Of a stretch of 64,000 nt of DNA, positions 42,924 through 51,484 are shown piece by piece. Within the stretch, counting starts at the first letter, position 1; each line of letters starts with the position of its first letter. A program made the translations under genes and the position numbers. The stretch comes from Curtobacterium sp. MCLR17_007 (GTDB lineage Bacteria > Actinomycetota > Actinomycetes > Actinomycetales > Microbacteriaceae). The DNA is taken from NCBI RefSeq assembly GCF_003234655.2, contig NZ_CP126271.1, forward strand, positions 2,976,001 to 3,040,000. The letters run 5' to 3'. The notes below the pieces were generated by a model. That model worked only from the letters and a program-made list of their open reading frames with translations. It was not told where the DNA came from and did not search any database.

Positions 42924-43379
42924 ATGCCGGTGACCGACGAGATGGTGTGCTTCTCCCTCTACGCGGCGACCCGGGCCACGACCCAGGCGTACCGCACGAT
43001 GCTCGAACCCTGGGGGCTGACCTACCCGCAGTACCTGGTCCTCGTGACCCTGTGGGTCGAGGGGGACCAGACCGTCTCCAGCCTCGGCGACCACCTGCAG
43101 CTCGACTCCGGCACCCTGTCGCCGCTGCTCCGCCGCATGGAGCAGGCCGACCTGGTCCACCGCGAGCGCCGCAGCACCGACGAGCGTGTCGTCACCGTGA
43201 CCACCGGCGAGCGGGGCCGGTCCCTGCGCGCCGAGCTCGCCGACATCCCGGGTCGCATCGCCGCCGGCACGGGCCTCCCCGACGCCGACGCGGCAGCCGA
43301 GCTCATCCGTACCCTGCAGCGCCTCACCGAGACGATGCACGCCGCCGCTGCGCCCATCCCGGCGCCGGCGGACCACTGA
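42924..43379 (+). CDS. ohrR: OhrR, organic peroxide-sensing MarR-family repressor
   Basis: 151 aa winged-helix repressor. The N-terminal EMVCFSLYAATRATTQAYR contains the conserved reactive Cys (residue 9) that is oxidised by organic peroxides, and LTYPQYLVLVTLWVEG is the family segment with the tyrosine that contacts it. The recognition helix lies in LDSGTLSPLLRRMEQADLV. It directly precedes ohr (25 bp), the usual pairing. Confidence 0.92.
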   Translation: MPVTDEMVCFSLYAATRATTQAYRTMLEPWGLTYPQYLVLVTLWVEGDQTVSSLGDHLQLDSGTLSPLLRRMEQADLVHRERRSTDERVVTVTTGERGRSLRAELADIPGRIAAGTGLPDADAAAELIRTLQRLTETMHAAAAPIPAPADH

Positions 43380-43404
43380 CCCCACGAAGGAAAGGAACCT
43401 CCGA

Positions 43405-43827
43405 ATGGACGTCCTCTACACCGCAGAAGCCCTGTCCACCGGCGAAGGCCGGAACGGCCACGTCGCCACCAGCGACGGCCGCGTCGACCTCGACATGGCG
43501 ATCCCGAAGGACATGGGCGGCTCCGGCAACGGCGCCAACCCCGAGCAGCTCTTCGCCGCCGGCTACGCCGCGTGCTTCCACTCCGCACTGCAGGGCGTCG
43601 CCCGCGCGCAGAAGGTCAAGGTCACCGACTCGTCCGTCGGCGGTCGCGTGCAGATCGGCCCGAACGGCCAGGGCGGCTTCCAGCTCGCCGTCATGCTCGA
43701 GGTCGTCATCCCCGGCATGGAGCACGACCAGGCGCAGGCGCTCGCCGACGCCGCCCACCAGGTGTGCCCGTACTCGAACGCGACGCGCGGCAACATCGAC
43801 GTCACGATCACCGTCTCGGAGGACTAG
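43405..43827 (+). CDS. ohr: Organic hydroperoxide resistance peroxidase
   Basis: 140 aa, standard Ohr length. The two catalytic cysteines are in AAGYAACFHSALQGVA (about residue 57) and HQVCPYSNATRGNIDV (about residue 125). It reduces organic and lipid hydroperoxides to alcohols in the cytoplasm. GAAGGAAAGGA precedes its start. It is repressed by the upstream OhrR. Confidence 0.95.
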   Translation: MDVLYTAEALSTGEGRNGHVATSDGRVDLDMAIPKDMGGSGNGANPEQLFAAGYAACFHSALQGVARAQKVKVTDSSVGGRVQIGPNGQGGFQLAVMLEVVIPGMEHDQAQALADAAHQVCPYSNATRGNIDVTITVSED

Positions 43828-43830
43828 TCC

Positions 43831-44823
43831 ATGAGCACCCCCACCACCATGCGCGCCGTCGTCCACCCCGAGTTCGGCGAGCCCGCCGACGTCCTGACCG
43901 TCGAGCAGCGCCCGGTCCCCACGCCCGGCCCCGGCCAGGTCCTCGTCCGCACGGTCCTGTCCCCCATCCACAACCACGACCTGTGGACCATCCGCGGCAC
44001 CTACGGCTTCAAGCCCGAGCTGCCCGCCGCCAGCGGCACCGAGGCGCTCGGCGTCGTCGAGGCCCTCGGCGACGGTGTCGACCGCCTGCAGGTCGGCCAG
44101 CGCGTCGCCGGCGGCACGTTCGGCGTCTGGGCGGAGTACTACGTCGCCGATGCCGCCGGTCTCGTCCCGGTCCCCGACGCGATGCCCGACGAGTCCGCCG
44201 CGCAGCTCGTGTCGATGCCGTTCAGCGCCATCAGCCTGCTGCACTCGCTCGACCTGCACGAGGGCGACTGGATCATCCAGAACGCCGCGAACGGCGCCGT
44301 CGGCCGCATGGTCGCGCAGCTCGGCAAGGCCCGCGGCATCAACGTCGTCGGTCTCGTCCGCCGCGCCGAGGGCGTCGAGGAACTCCGTGCCCAGGGCATC
44401 GAGCGCATCGTCGCCACCGACGCACCCGACTGGCAGGACCAGGTCACCGCGATCACCGGTGGCGCACCGATCACCGCGGGCGTCGAATCCGTCGGTGGCA
44501 AGGCGGCGGGCGACATCGCCTCGGTCCTGGGCGAGGACGCCACGCTCGTCGTGTTCGGCGCGATGGCCTCGCCCACGCTCGAGATCCCGTCCGGCAAGGT
44601 CATCTTCGGCCAGCTGACGGTCAAGGGCTTCTGGGGCGCCGTCGTCAGCCGGACGATGTCCGCCGACCTGAAGGGCCAGCTGTTCGGCGAGCTCATCTCA
44701 CGCGTGCTCGACGGGTCGCTGACGCTCCCCGTGTCGGAGACCTTCGTCTTCGAGGACGCGCGGGACGCCGCTCGTGCCAGCGACACCGCCGGCCGGGTCG
44801 GCAAGGTGCTCCTGCGCCCGTAG
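43831..44823 (+). CDS. Zinc-type alcohol dehydrogenase-like / quinone oxidoreductase family protein
   Basis: 330 aa MDR-superfamily oxidoreductase. The GroES-like N-domain (PTPGPGQVLVRTVLSPIHNH) is followed by the cofactor fold IIQNAANGAVGRMVAQLGKA, the A-x-G-x-x-G region of NADPH-dependent quinone reductases and trans-2-enoyl reductases. The structural zinc cysteines are absent. It starts three bases after ohr, so it belongs to the OhrR regulon and may reduce carbonyl or enone products of lipid peroxidation. Confidence 0.87.
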   Translation: MSTPTTMRAVVHPEFGEPADVLTVEQRPVPTPGPGQVLVRTVLSPIHNHDLWTIRGTYGFKPELPAASGTEALGVVEALGDGVDRLQVGQRVAGGTFGVWAEYYVADAAGLVPVPDAMPDESAAQLVSMPFSAISLLHSLDLHEGDWIIQNAANGAVGRMVAQLGKARGINVVGLVRRAEGVEELRAQGIERIVATDAPDWQDQVTAITGGAPITAGVESVGGKAAGDIASVLGEDATLVVFGAMASPTLEIPSGKVIFGQLTVKGFWGAVVSRTMSADLKGQLFGELISRVLDGSLTLPVSETFVFEDARDAARASDTAGRVGKVLLRP

Positions 44824-44838
44824 CGCGACCAGTGCACG

Positions 44839-44880
44839 AGACGGGAGGCCCGTGGCGGATCCGCCACGGGCCTCCCGTCT
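44839..44880. terminator. Perfect 42-bp palindrome, bidirectional terminator
   Basis: The whole segment is its own reverse complement: 21-bp arms AGACGGGAGGCCCGTGGCGGA and complement, with no loop base between. It lies between the convergent dehydrogenase and ClC genes and overlaps the first bases of the ClC stop codon (44879-44881). It is the most perfect member of the GGGAGGC family of dispersed hairpins. Confidence 0.75.
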
Positions 44881-46645
44881 ACGTCGTGACCGGCACCAGG
44901 GCGCGCAGCGCGTCGGCCGGTCCGAGCCACCCGACCGGCCGACCGGAGCCGTCCACGACGGGCAGACCGCCGGTCTCGGTGGCACCCACCACGTCGGGGA
45001 CGACGTCCTCCAACAACGCACTCGACCGGACCACGCGGACCTCGGCCACCACCTCGGTGGCCGGCCGTGCAGCGAAGTCCCGGTCGCCGAGCACCGCGTC
45101 GCCGACCGACCGTGCCGACACGACCCCCGCGAACTCTCCGTCGGCATCGACCAGCACCACCGGGTCGCCCTCGTGGTCCTCGAGCACCTCGAGCACCTGC
45201 GCCGCCGTCGCCGTCGACGGCAGCACCGGGCCGAGCGGCCGCGCCGATGCACCCACCGTGGCTCCGGCCGGCGCACGCGCAGCCGAGTCCGTCAGGTCGA
45301 CCCCGCGCCGGCTGAGCTTCAGCGTGTAGATCGTGTCCCGCGACAGCACCTTCGACACGGCGGTGGCGATGACGACCGCGACGACGATCGGCAGCAGCAG
45401 CGCGGTGTCCCCGGTCAGCTCGAACAGCATGATCCCCGCGGTGATCGGCGCTCGGGTCGACCCGGCGAAGACCGCGGCCATGCCGACGACGGCGAAGGCC
45501 CCGACCTGGCCGCGCATCCCCGGGTCGACCATCGCGACGACCTCGCCGAAGCCCGCCCCCGCCATGGCACCGACGAACAGCGACGGCGCGAACACCCCGC
45601 CCGAACCACCGATGCCGAGCGTCAACGACGTCGCGAGCACCTTCCCCACGACCAGCACCGCCAGGAACCCGATCGCGTACTGCCCCGCGACGCCCCGTTC
45701 GAGCACGGGGTAGCCCACGCCGTACAGCTGCGGGAGCGCGAGCAGCAGGGCGCCGAGCACCACGCCACCGACGACCGGGCGCAACCACTCGGGGCCGCGC
45801 GTCGCCGTCCAGAGCAGGTCGCACGCGTCCTCGACCAGGTACAGCACGCGGGTGAAGCCGATCCCGATCATCCCGGCGACCAACCCGAGCAGCGCGAACA
45901 GCAGGTACTCGGGCGGCGTGACACCACCGATCGAGGGCAGGTGCAGGAACGCCGTGTCGCCGAACACCGCACGACCGATCAGCGCCGCGGTCACGCTCGC
46001 GATCGCCACGGCGCCGAACGACGTGGGCGTGAAGTCGCGGAGCAGGAGCTCGAGCGCGAAGAACACCCCCGCGACCGGCGCGTTGAACGTCGCGGAGATG
46101 CCGCCCGCCGCGCCGCACGCCACCAGGGTGCGCAGCCGGACCTCGGGCATGCGCAGCCAGCGGCCGATCGTCGAGCCGAGCGCGGAGCCGATCTGGATGA
46201 TGGGCCCCTCACGCCCGACCGACCCCCCGGCCCCGATGCAGATCGCGCTCGCCAGGGCCTTCACCACGGCGACGCTCCCCCGGATGCGCCCGCCGTTCTG
46301 CGCGATCGCGAACATCACCTCGGGGACCCCGTGGCCCCGTGCCTCCCGGGCGAAGCGCTGGATGAGCGGCCCGTACAGCAGTCCGCCGACCGCGGGTGCG
46401 AGCACGACGAACCCGGCTCCGAGCCACGGGACCCAGGGGTTCGCCGGGTGTCCGGTCACCGCGGAGTAGTCGGCGTGCCCGCTGAACAGCCAGGTCGCGT
46501 GCTCGATCAGCCAGCGGAACGCGACGGCGGCGAGCCCCGCTCCGGCGCCGATGACCAGGGCTGGCAGGGCGAGCCGCACGGCGGCACTGCCGAACCGGGT
46601 GCTCGCGATGTGCAGGTGCCGATGTGGTGCGGTGCGCGCGGACAC
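44879..46645 (-). CDS. ClC-family chloride channel/transporter with C-terminal CBS pair
   Basis: 588 aa. The ion-pathway motifs of ClC proteins are visible: GHGVPEV in place of GSGIP, GGSVGREGPIIQIGSALG with the gating Glu near residue 144, and GGSGGVFAPSLFVGAMAG for the third binding segment. The gating Glu suggests a H+/Cl- exchanger. About residues 455-585 form two CBS domains that may sense adenine nucleotides. The GTG start lies 66 bp after a MarR gene and a large inverted repeat separates them. Confidence 0.92.
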   Translation of the reverse strand: MSARTAPHRHLHIASTRFGSAAVRLALPALVIGAGAGLAAVAFRWLIEHATWLFSGHADYSAVTGHPANPWVPWLGAGFVVLAPAVGGLLYGPLIQRFAREARGHGVPEVMFAIAQNGGRIRGSVAVVKALASAICIGAGGSVGREGPIIQIGSALGSTIGRWLRMPEVRLRTLVACGAAGGISATFNAPVAGVFFALELLLRDFTPTSFGAVAIASVTAALIGRAVFGDTAFLHLPSIGGVTPPEYLLFALLGLVAGMIGIGFTRVLYLVEDACDLLWTATRGPEWLRPVVGGVVLGALLLALPQLYGVGYPVLERGVAGQYAIGFLAVLVVGKVLATSLTLGIGGSGGVFAPSLFVGAMAGAGFGEVVAMVDPGMRGQVGAFAVVGMAAVFAGSTRAPITAGIMLFELTGDTALLLPIVVAVVIATAVSKVLSRDTIYTLKLSRRGVDLTDSAARAPAGATVGASARPLGPVLPSTATAAQVLEVLEDHEGDPVVLVDADGEFAGVVSARSVGDAVLGDRDFAARPATEVVAEVRVVRSSALLEDVVPDVVGATETGGLPVVDGSGRPVGWLGPADALRALVPVTT

Positions 46646-46656
46646 GGTCCTCCAGA

Positions 46657-46697
46657 GTCAGTTGCATGAACACAATGATTGTAATCATGCAACTGAC
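46657..46697. promoter_or_regulatory. Large inverted repeat ahead of the ClC gene, MarR-type operator
   Basis: Perfect 13-bp arms GTCAGTTGCATGA (46657-46669) and TCATGCAACTGAC (46685-46697) separated by 15 bp, which in turn hold a nested dyad ACAATgATTGT. It lies between the MarR stop and the ClC start, so the ClC gene has its own controlled promoter. AT-richer than its surroundings. Confidence 0.65.
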
Positions 46698-46710
46698 GCG
46701 ACCGGGGTGG

Positions 46711-47175
46711 TCAGCCGCCGAACGCCGAGATCTCCTCGGGCAGGGGCTCGTTCATCGCACGCCGCAGCGCCGCCATCCCCGCGACGGCCGCCGGACGCTC
46801 GTCGGCGGGCACGCGTCCGAGCACGGCCGCGAGCTCCTGCCGTCGCCGGGCGGTGACCTCGTCGACCAGGACCCGTCCGCGGTCGGTGGCCGCGATGAGG
46901 ACCTCGCGACGGCTCTCCTCGCTCGGCCGGCGCTCGACCCAGCCGCCCGACACGAGCCGGTCGACGTTGCGGGTGAGCGTCGAGGGCCCGACGGCCAGGC
47001 GCTCGGCCAGGACGCCCGACCGCGTCGGGCCCAGGGTCACGACCAGGACGATGAGACGGAACTGCGGGACCGTGACGTCCTCGAGCGCGGGGGCGAGCGA
47101 CCGGGCGACGACACCGAGCAGGCCCCGCGATGCGGCGAGCAGCTCGTCGGTCCCCTCGGGTGCGGAGTCAGACAT
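46711..47175 (-). CDS. MarR-family transcriptional regulator
   Basis: 154 aa. Winged-helix recognition region GVLAERLAVGPSTLTRNVDR followed by LVSGGWVERRPSEESRREV. It lies immediately upstream of the ClC gene on the same strand and the inverted repeat between them is its likely target. The start MSDSAPEGTDELLAASRG was chosen over an upstream frame that would run through the preceding terminator palindrome. Confidence 0.88.
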   Translation of the reverse strand: MSDSAPEGTDELLAASRGLLGVVARSLAPALEDVTVPQFRLIVLVVTLGPTRSGVLAERLAVGPSTLTRNVDRLVSGGWVERRPSEESRREVLIAATDRGRVLVDEVTARRRQELAAVLGRVPADERPAAVAGMAALRRAMNEPLPEEISAFGG

Positions 47176-47255
47176 GCGTCCATCCTGTCGGACGGACGGG
47201 CGCGCCCGCTCAGCGGCGACGCGGAGCGTCGTCCGGGCGCGCCGACCGAGCCTGC

Positions 47256-47285
47256 GAGGCCCGGTGCCAGCTGGCACCGGGCCTC
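47256..47285. terminator. Perfect 30-bp palindrome after the sugar porter gene
   Basis: GAGGCCCGGTGCCAG and its exact complement, no loop, 43 bp after the stop of the leftward sugar porter gene and ahead of the MarR gene. It shares the GAGGCCCGG...CCGGGCCTC core of the dispersed hairpin family and probably ends the sugar porter transcript. Confidence 0.65.
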
Positions 47286-47327
47286 CCGATCGTCACCAGG
47301 TCGCGACGCGACCGACGCTCACCGCCG

Positions 47328-48785
47328 TCAGGCGCGACGACCGTGCTTGTCGACCGTGAAGATGTTGCCGGTGGTGACGCCCTCTTCCACCTGCTCCAGC
47401 GTGCGGCCACGGCTCTCCGGGACGAACTTCCAGATGAAGAACAGGGCCAGCAGCCCGACGATGCCGAAGCCGAAGAACGTCCCGGTGATGCCGGTCGCAG
47501 CGACGATCGTCGGGAAGTACAGCCCCAGGAAGGCGTTCGCGATCCACAGGCAGAACACGGCGATGCCCATGCCGAGCGCACGGATCTGCGTCGGGAAGAT
47601 CTCGGAGAGCACCACCCAGACGGCGATGTTGAGGAAGGTCTGCATCGACCCGACGAACGCGACGACCAGGAACAGGATCACCCACGGACGGGCCGGGTTG
47701 CCGTCGGGCAGCGCGACCGACGCGATGCCGATCAGGAAGTGGCAGATCGTCGTGAGTGTGAACCCGATGATGAGCGTCGTCCGGCGGTTGATCCGCTCCA
47801 TGTTGGCGAGGGCGATGACGCCACCGACGACCGCGATCACGCCGGGCGCGATGTTGGCGATGAGTGCCGCCGACGCCTGGAAGCCGGACTCGATGAGCAC
47901 GGTCTGGCCGTAGTACATGATCGAGTTGATGCCCGTGAGCTGCTGCGCCACGCCCAGGCCCGCACCGATGAGCACGATCCGGATGAGCCACTTGTTGCCG
48001 AGCAGGACGCGCCAGCCGCTCTCGCGCTGGACGTTCGCCTCGAAGGCGTTGGTGCGCTTGATGTCCTCGAGCTCGGCGACCGCACGCTCGTCCGTCCGGA
48101 TCTGCCTCAGGACCTCGAGTGCCTCGTCGTTGCGGCCCTTCGACGCCAGCCAGCGCGGCGACTCCGGCACCCGGAGCATGCCGACGAACAGGGCGATGGC
48201 GGGGAGCGCACACACGGCGAGCATGATCCGCCAGACGCCGTTGCCCTCGCCCCACAGGTTGCCGATGACCGCGTTGACGAGGAAGGCGGCGAGCTGACCG
48301 ATGACGATCATCAGCTCGTTGCGACCGGACAGCGACCCGCGGATCTCGTACGGCGCGAGTTCGGCCAGGAAGACGGGGACCACCGTCGAGGCACCGCCCA
48401 CCGCGAGCCCGAGCAGCACGCGACCGACGACGATCACGCCGAACGTCGGCGAGAAGACGCAGATGAGCGTGCCGAGGAAGAAGGTCACGGCGAGCGCGAT
48501 GATCGTCTTGCGGCGACCCCACCCGTCGGCGATGCGGCCACCGAGCATGGCTCCGATCGCCGCACCGAAGAGCAGCGAGCTCGTGACGATGCCCTCGGTC
48601 AGGTTCGTCAGCCCGAGTTCCTGCTTCATCGGCAGGAGAGCGCCGTTGATCACGCCCGTGTCGTAGCCGAACAGCAGCCCGCCGAACGTGGCGACGAGGG
48701 CGAGCACGCCGAGACGGCGGCGGTGGGGTCCGGTCCCGACCGGGGGGAGCGTCGTGCTCGGCGATGCCGGCTTGATGTCGACCAT
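47328..48785 (-). CDS. Sugar porter family MFS transporter
   Basis: 485 aa with twelve membrane helices. The sugar porter signatures are clear: GGLLFGYDTGVINGALLPM in helix 1, RIADGWGRRKTI in loop 2-3, PESPRWLASKGR after helix 6, QQLTGINSIMYYGQ in helix 7, and the final PESRGRTLEQVEE. It imports a monosaccharide such as glucose, galactose, xylose or inositol by proton symport. It is monocistronic; a G-rich octamer repeat sits about 170 bp upstream of its start. Confidence 0.93.
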   Translation of the reverse strand: MVDIKPASPSTTLPPVGTGPHRRRLGVLALVATFGGLLFGYDTGVINGALLPMKQELGLTNLTEGIVTSSLLFGAAIGAMLGGRIADGWGRRKTIIALAVTFFLGTLICVFSPTFGVIVVGRVLLGLAVGGASTVVPVFLAELAPYEIRGSLSGRNELMIVIGQLAAFLVNAVIGNLWGEGNGVWRIMLAVCALPAIALFVGMLRVPESPRWLASKGRNDEALEVLRQIRTDERAVAELEDIKRTNAFEANVQRESGWRVLLGNKWLIRIVLIGAGLGVAQQLTGINSIMYYGQTVLIESGFQASAALIANIAPGVIAVVGGVIALANMERINRRTTLIIGFTLTTICHFLIGIASVALPDGNPARPWVILFLVVAFVGSMQTFLNIAVWVVLSEIFPTQIRALGMGIAVFCLWIANAFLGLYFPTIVAATGITGTFFGFGIVGLLALFFIWKFVPESRGRTLEQVEEGVTTGNIFTVDKHGRRA

Positions 48786-48955
48786 GCGGTGACTCCTTCG
48801 TCGTCGTTCTCGCGTCGGTGCGTGCTGCCGATCGTAGTCCGGAACTTTGTCCTGTCAACCGGTCATTCTCACGTCAGGTGCGATGGACCGGTCCAAGAAA
48901 GCCCAGATCAGCACGGGAGCGCTCCATCGTGCCGAGCTCGGGGGTTCGGCGGCAC

Positions 48956-49003
48956 GGGGGCACGGGGGCTCGGGGGCTCGGGGGCTCGGGGGCTCGGGGG
49001 CCC
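48956..49003. repeat. Six tandem GGGGGNNC octamers, G-quadruplex-prone
   Basis: GGGGGCAC, four copies of GGGGGCTC, then GGGGGCCC, with further decayed units on both sides (48949, 49011). Runs of five G at 8-base spacing can fold a G-quadruplex on the plus strand. The block lies in the 247-bp gap upstream of the sugar porter and downstream of the 49033 gene. Copy-number change could alter promoter spacing. Confidence 0.8.
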
Positions 49004-49032
49004 AGCGTTCGGGGGCTCGGGCAGTGGCCGGT

Positions 49033-49506
49033 CTACTCCGGCTGTCCGGGCTGGTCACCGAATACGTCACCGAGGCGCGTCATGTCGGCACCGTGGTCGG
49101 TGTACCGACGGACCGTCCGGCGTGCGGCCGTGCTGGCGGCGCCGCTGAGGTTCCGGTTGCGCCGTGCCGCGTCGGCGACCCGGCCCGCGTGGCTGGCGGT
49201 CGACAGCACGACGTTCGCCAGGGCGCGACCGGCGCCGGGGTCGGGGACGCCCGCCACGGACCACGCGGCCCGGACCTGCTCGTCCGGGGTGACCCCCCGC
49301 TTGGTGCCCATCCGGTGCCAGTCGGACGCCATCGCGCCCTCGGTGCGGTCGGCGGCGCGTGCTGCTTCGTCGACGCGGCTGTGGTCCTGCGGAGCGGACG
49401 CGGCAGCGTCGGCGCGGTCGCGGGCAGCGGTGTCGTCACCGCCGGCAGCGGCGATGCGGGCGGCGTGGGCGGCCGCGGCGGCAGCGAGGATCTCGGACCT
49501 GTCCAT
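49033..49506 (-). CDS. Hypothetical protein, Ala/Arg/Asp-rich
   Basis: 157 aa, beginning MDRSEILAAAAAAHAARIAA and ending in DVFGDQPGQPE. Predicted almost wholly helical, charged, no membrane segment or signal peptide. The middle has WHRMGTKRGVTPDEQVRAAW and a basic patch ARRNRNLSGAAST. I do not recognise a family. Codon use has the expected third-position GC, which supports coding. The ATG was chosen as the start of the continuous Ala-rich helix. Confidence 0.6.
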   Translation of the reverse strand: MDRSEILAAAAAAHAARIAAAGGDDTAARDRADAAASAPQDHSRVDEAARAADRTEGAMASDWHRMGTKRGVTPDEQVRAAWSVAGVPDPGAGRALANVVLSTASHAGRVADAARRNRNLSGAASTAARRTVRRYTDHGADMTRLGDVFGDQPGQPE

Positions 49507-49571
49507 GCACCGACGGTACCGCCGACGGCCGACGTGGGCGGACGGGGTCGCGCCCGCTGCTGCTCGCCGTG

Positions 49572-50471
49572 TCAGCGTGCGGCGGCCGGCTCCACCCCGA
49601 GGTGGGCGGCGAGCACGTCCTCGACGCTCGTCCACGCGTGCGGCCCGTACCGGTCGTCGTCGACGTGGTGCAGCTCGGCCTCGCCGCTGAACATGCTCAC
49701 GAAGTACTGCATCCCCTGCCACGCGGGGAAGGGCTCGTCCGTCGGCTTCGACAGGCGCCGGCCGACCCGGGCCATCGCGGAGAGCGTCCCAGCGGTCCCC
49801 GCCCACTGTAGCCGGAAGGGCGTCCCCGTCAGCCGGGACATCAGGTCCGCGAGGCTGCGCGAGGTGACCCGGTCCCCCGCGACCTCGACGACCCTGGGGG
49901 CATCTGCATCGAGGGCGACCTGCGCCGTCACCCACGCCACGTCGTCCTTCGTCGTGAAGTCGAGCACCTGGTCCGCCGACGACCAGAACAGCACGCGACG
50001 GCGGTCGAACAGGACCAGCGGTGCCTGTCCGGTCAGCATGTCCGCGAACGCCCCGTTCAGCACCGACGTCGCACGCACCGGTGCCGCGTCGAGGTCCGCC
50101 GCGAACTCCCGCCGCAGCTCGAAGTTGCGGTTCGTCCCCGGAGTGACCGACCGGTAGTCGGCCGCGTAGTCAGACGGGATGAACCGCGGGACCCCCGCAA
50201 CGACCGCGGCCGCGAGCAGGGCCCGCTGCGCGTCGACGATCACCGAACGCGTGCCGCTGATCGCCGAGACGACGACGTCGACGCCCTGCATCGCCCGGCC
50301 GAGGGCTGCGGGGTCGTCGTAGGCGGCGGTGACGGTCTCGACGCCGTCGACGGCGGTGCCGCTCCCCCGGCTGAGCGCGCGGACGTGCACGTCGTCGTGG
50401 TCGAGCAAGGCGTGGACGATGCGGCTCCCGAGGTCACCGGTGGCGCCGGCGACGAGGACGGTGGTGGTCAT
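49572..50471 (-). CDS. NmrA-like NAD(P)-binding protein
   Basis: 299 aa atypical SDR. MTTTVLVAGATGDLGSRIVH has the GxxGxxG motif and DVVVSAISGTRSVIVDAQRA with FIPSDYAADYRS matches NmrA/isoflavone-reductase-like proteins. The Tyr-Lys catalytic pair is not evident, so it could be a redox sensor or a reductase. It lies 35 bp after oleD on the same strand and may be transcribed with the ole genes. Confidence 0.82.
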   Translation of the reverse strand: MTTTVLVAGATGDLGSRIVHALLDHDDVHVRALSRGSGTAVDGVETVTAAYDDPAALGRAMQGVDVVVSAISGTRSVIVDAQRALLAAAVVAGVPRFIPSDYAADYRSVTPGTNRNFELRREFAADLDAAPVRATSVLNGAFADMLTGQAPLVLFDRRRVLFWSSADQVLDFTTKDDVAWVTAQVALDADAPRVVEVAGDRVTSRSLADLMSRLTGTPFRLQWAGTAGTLSAMARVGRRLSKPTDEPFPAWQGMQYFVSMFSGEAELHHVDDDRYGPHAWTSVEDVLAAHLGVEPAAAR

Positions 50472-50506
50472 GTCCTCGACAGTACGGACGACGGGGCCGA
50501 CGGGTG

Positions 50507-51484
50507 TCAGCGCGCCGCGGCCAGGCGGCGCAGGCCCTCGTCGATCGACACGGACGGCTGCCACCCGAGGTCGGCACGTGTCCGCCGCTGGTCGAACCAG
50601 TGCGACGTCGACAGCTGCTCGGCGAGGAACCGTGTCATCGGGGGCTCGTCGACGCCCGGACGGACGCGCCACACGGCCTCGACGAGCGAACCCGCGGTGC
50701 GGGCGACCGCAGCCGGGACGTGCCACCGTGGCGACGGGACGCCGGACGCCCGACAGATGCCGTCGAGCAGGTCGCCGACCGGACGCGGTTCACCGTTGGT
50801 GACGACGTACGCGTGCCCGTGCACCCGGTCGTCAGCGGCCCGGTCGAGCGCGGCGACCATGGCCGAGGCGGCGTTGTCGACGTAGCAGGAGTCGATCAGG
50901 GCGGCGCCGGAGTCGAGCAGGGGCAGCCGACCGCGACGGGCCCGGTCGACGATCCGCCCGATCAGCTGCGTGTCGCCAGGGCCCCAGACCAGGTGCGGCC
51001 GGACCGCGACGACCGCGAACCCCGGGGCATCGGCAGCCAGCGCCAGCACCTCGGCCTCGGCCTTGGTGCGGGCGTAGTCCCCGCGGGCGTGTGCCGGGTC
51101 GGCAGGCGTGGCCGCTGCTCCCGCGATCGAGGACCCGGTGTGGGCGACCGACGGCGACGAGACGAACACGAACCGCGACACACCCGCCGACCGCGCCGCG
51201 GCGAGCAGTGTCCGTGTGCCGTCGACGTTCACACGCCGGAAGTCCGCCGGGTCCCCCGCGAGCGAGACCTTCGCGGCCAGGTGCACGACGGCGTCGACCC
51301 CGTCGACCGCGCGGGTCACCGCGCCGTCGTCGGTCATGGTCCCGGGCACGTCGGTCACCCCGGGGACGCCGGAGGGCCGTCGCTGGAAGGTCCGGACCTC
51401 GTGCCCGGCGTCCCGCACGGCGGCGGCGACGGCCTGGCCCAGGAACCCGCTGGCACCCGTGACGAGCACCCGCAGTCCGCTCAC
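50507..51484 (-). CDS. oleD: NAD(P)-dependent 2-alkyl-3-oxoalkanoate reductase
   Basis: 325 aa extended SDR of the 3-beta-HSD type. RVLVTGASGFLGQAVAAAVR binds the cofactor; the active site is SSPSVAHTG and YARTKAEAE (YxxxK). In olefin synthesis OleD reduces the beta-keto acid from OleA to the beta-hydroxy acid. The GTG start overlaps the OleBC stop (GTGA), which ties it to the pathway. Confidence 0.85.
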   Translation of the reverse strand: MSGLRVLVTGASGFLGQAVAAAVRDAGHEVRTFQRRPSGVPGVTDVPGTMTDDGAVTRAVDGVDAVVHLAAKVSLAGDPADFRRVNVDGTRTLLAAARSAGVSRFVFVSSPSVAHTGSSIAGAAATPADPAHARGDYARTKAEAEVLALAADAPGFAVVAVRPHLVWGPGDTQLIGRIVDRARRGRLPLLDSGAALIDSCYVDNAASAMVAALDRAADDRVHGHAYVVTNGEPRPVGDLLDGICRASGVPSPRWHVPAAVARTAGSLVEAVWRVRPGVDEPPMTRFLAEQLSTSHWFDQRRTRADLGWQPSVSIDEGLRRLAAAR

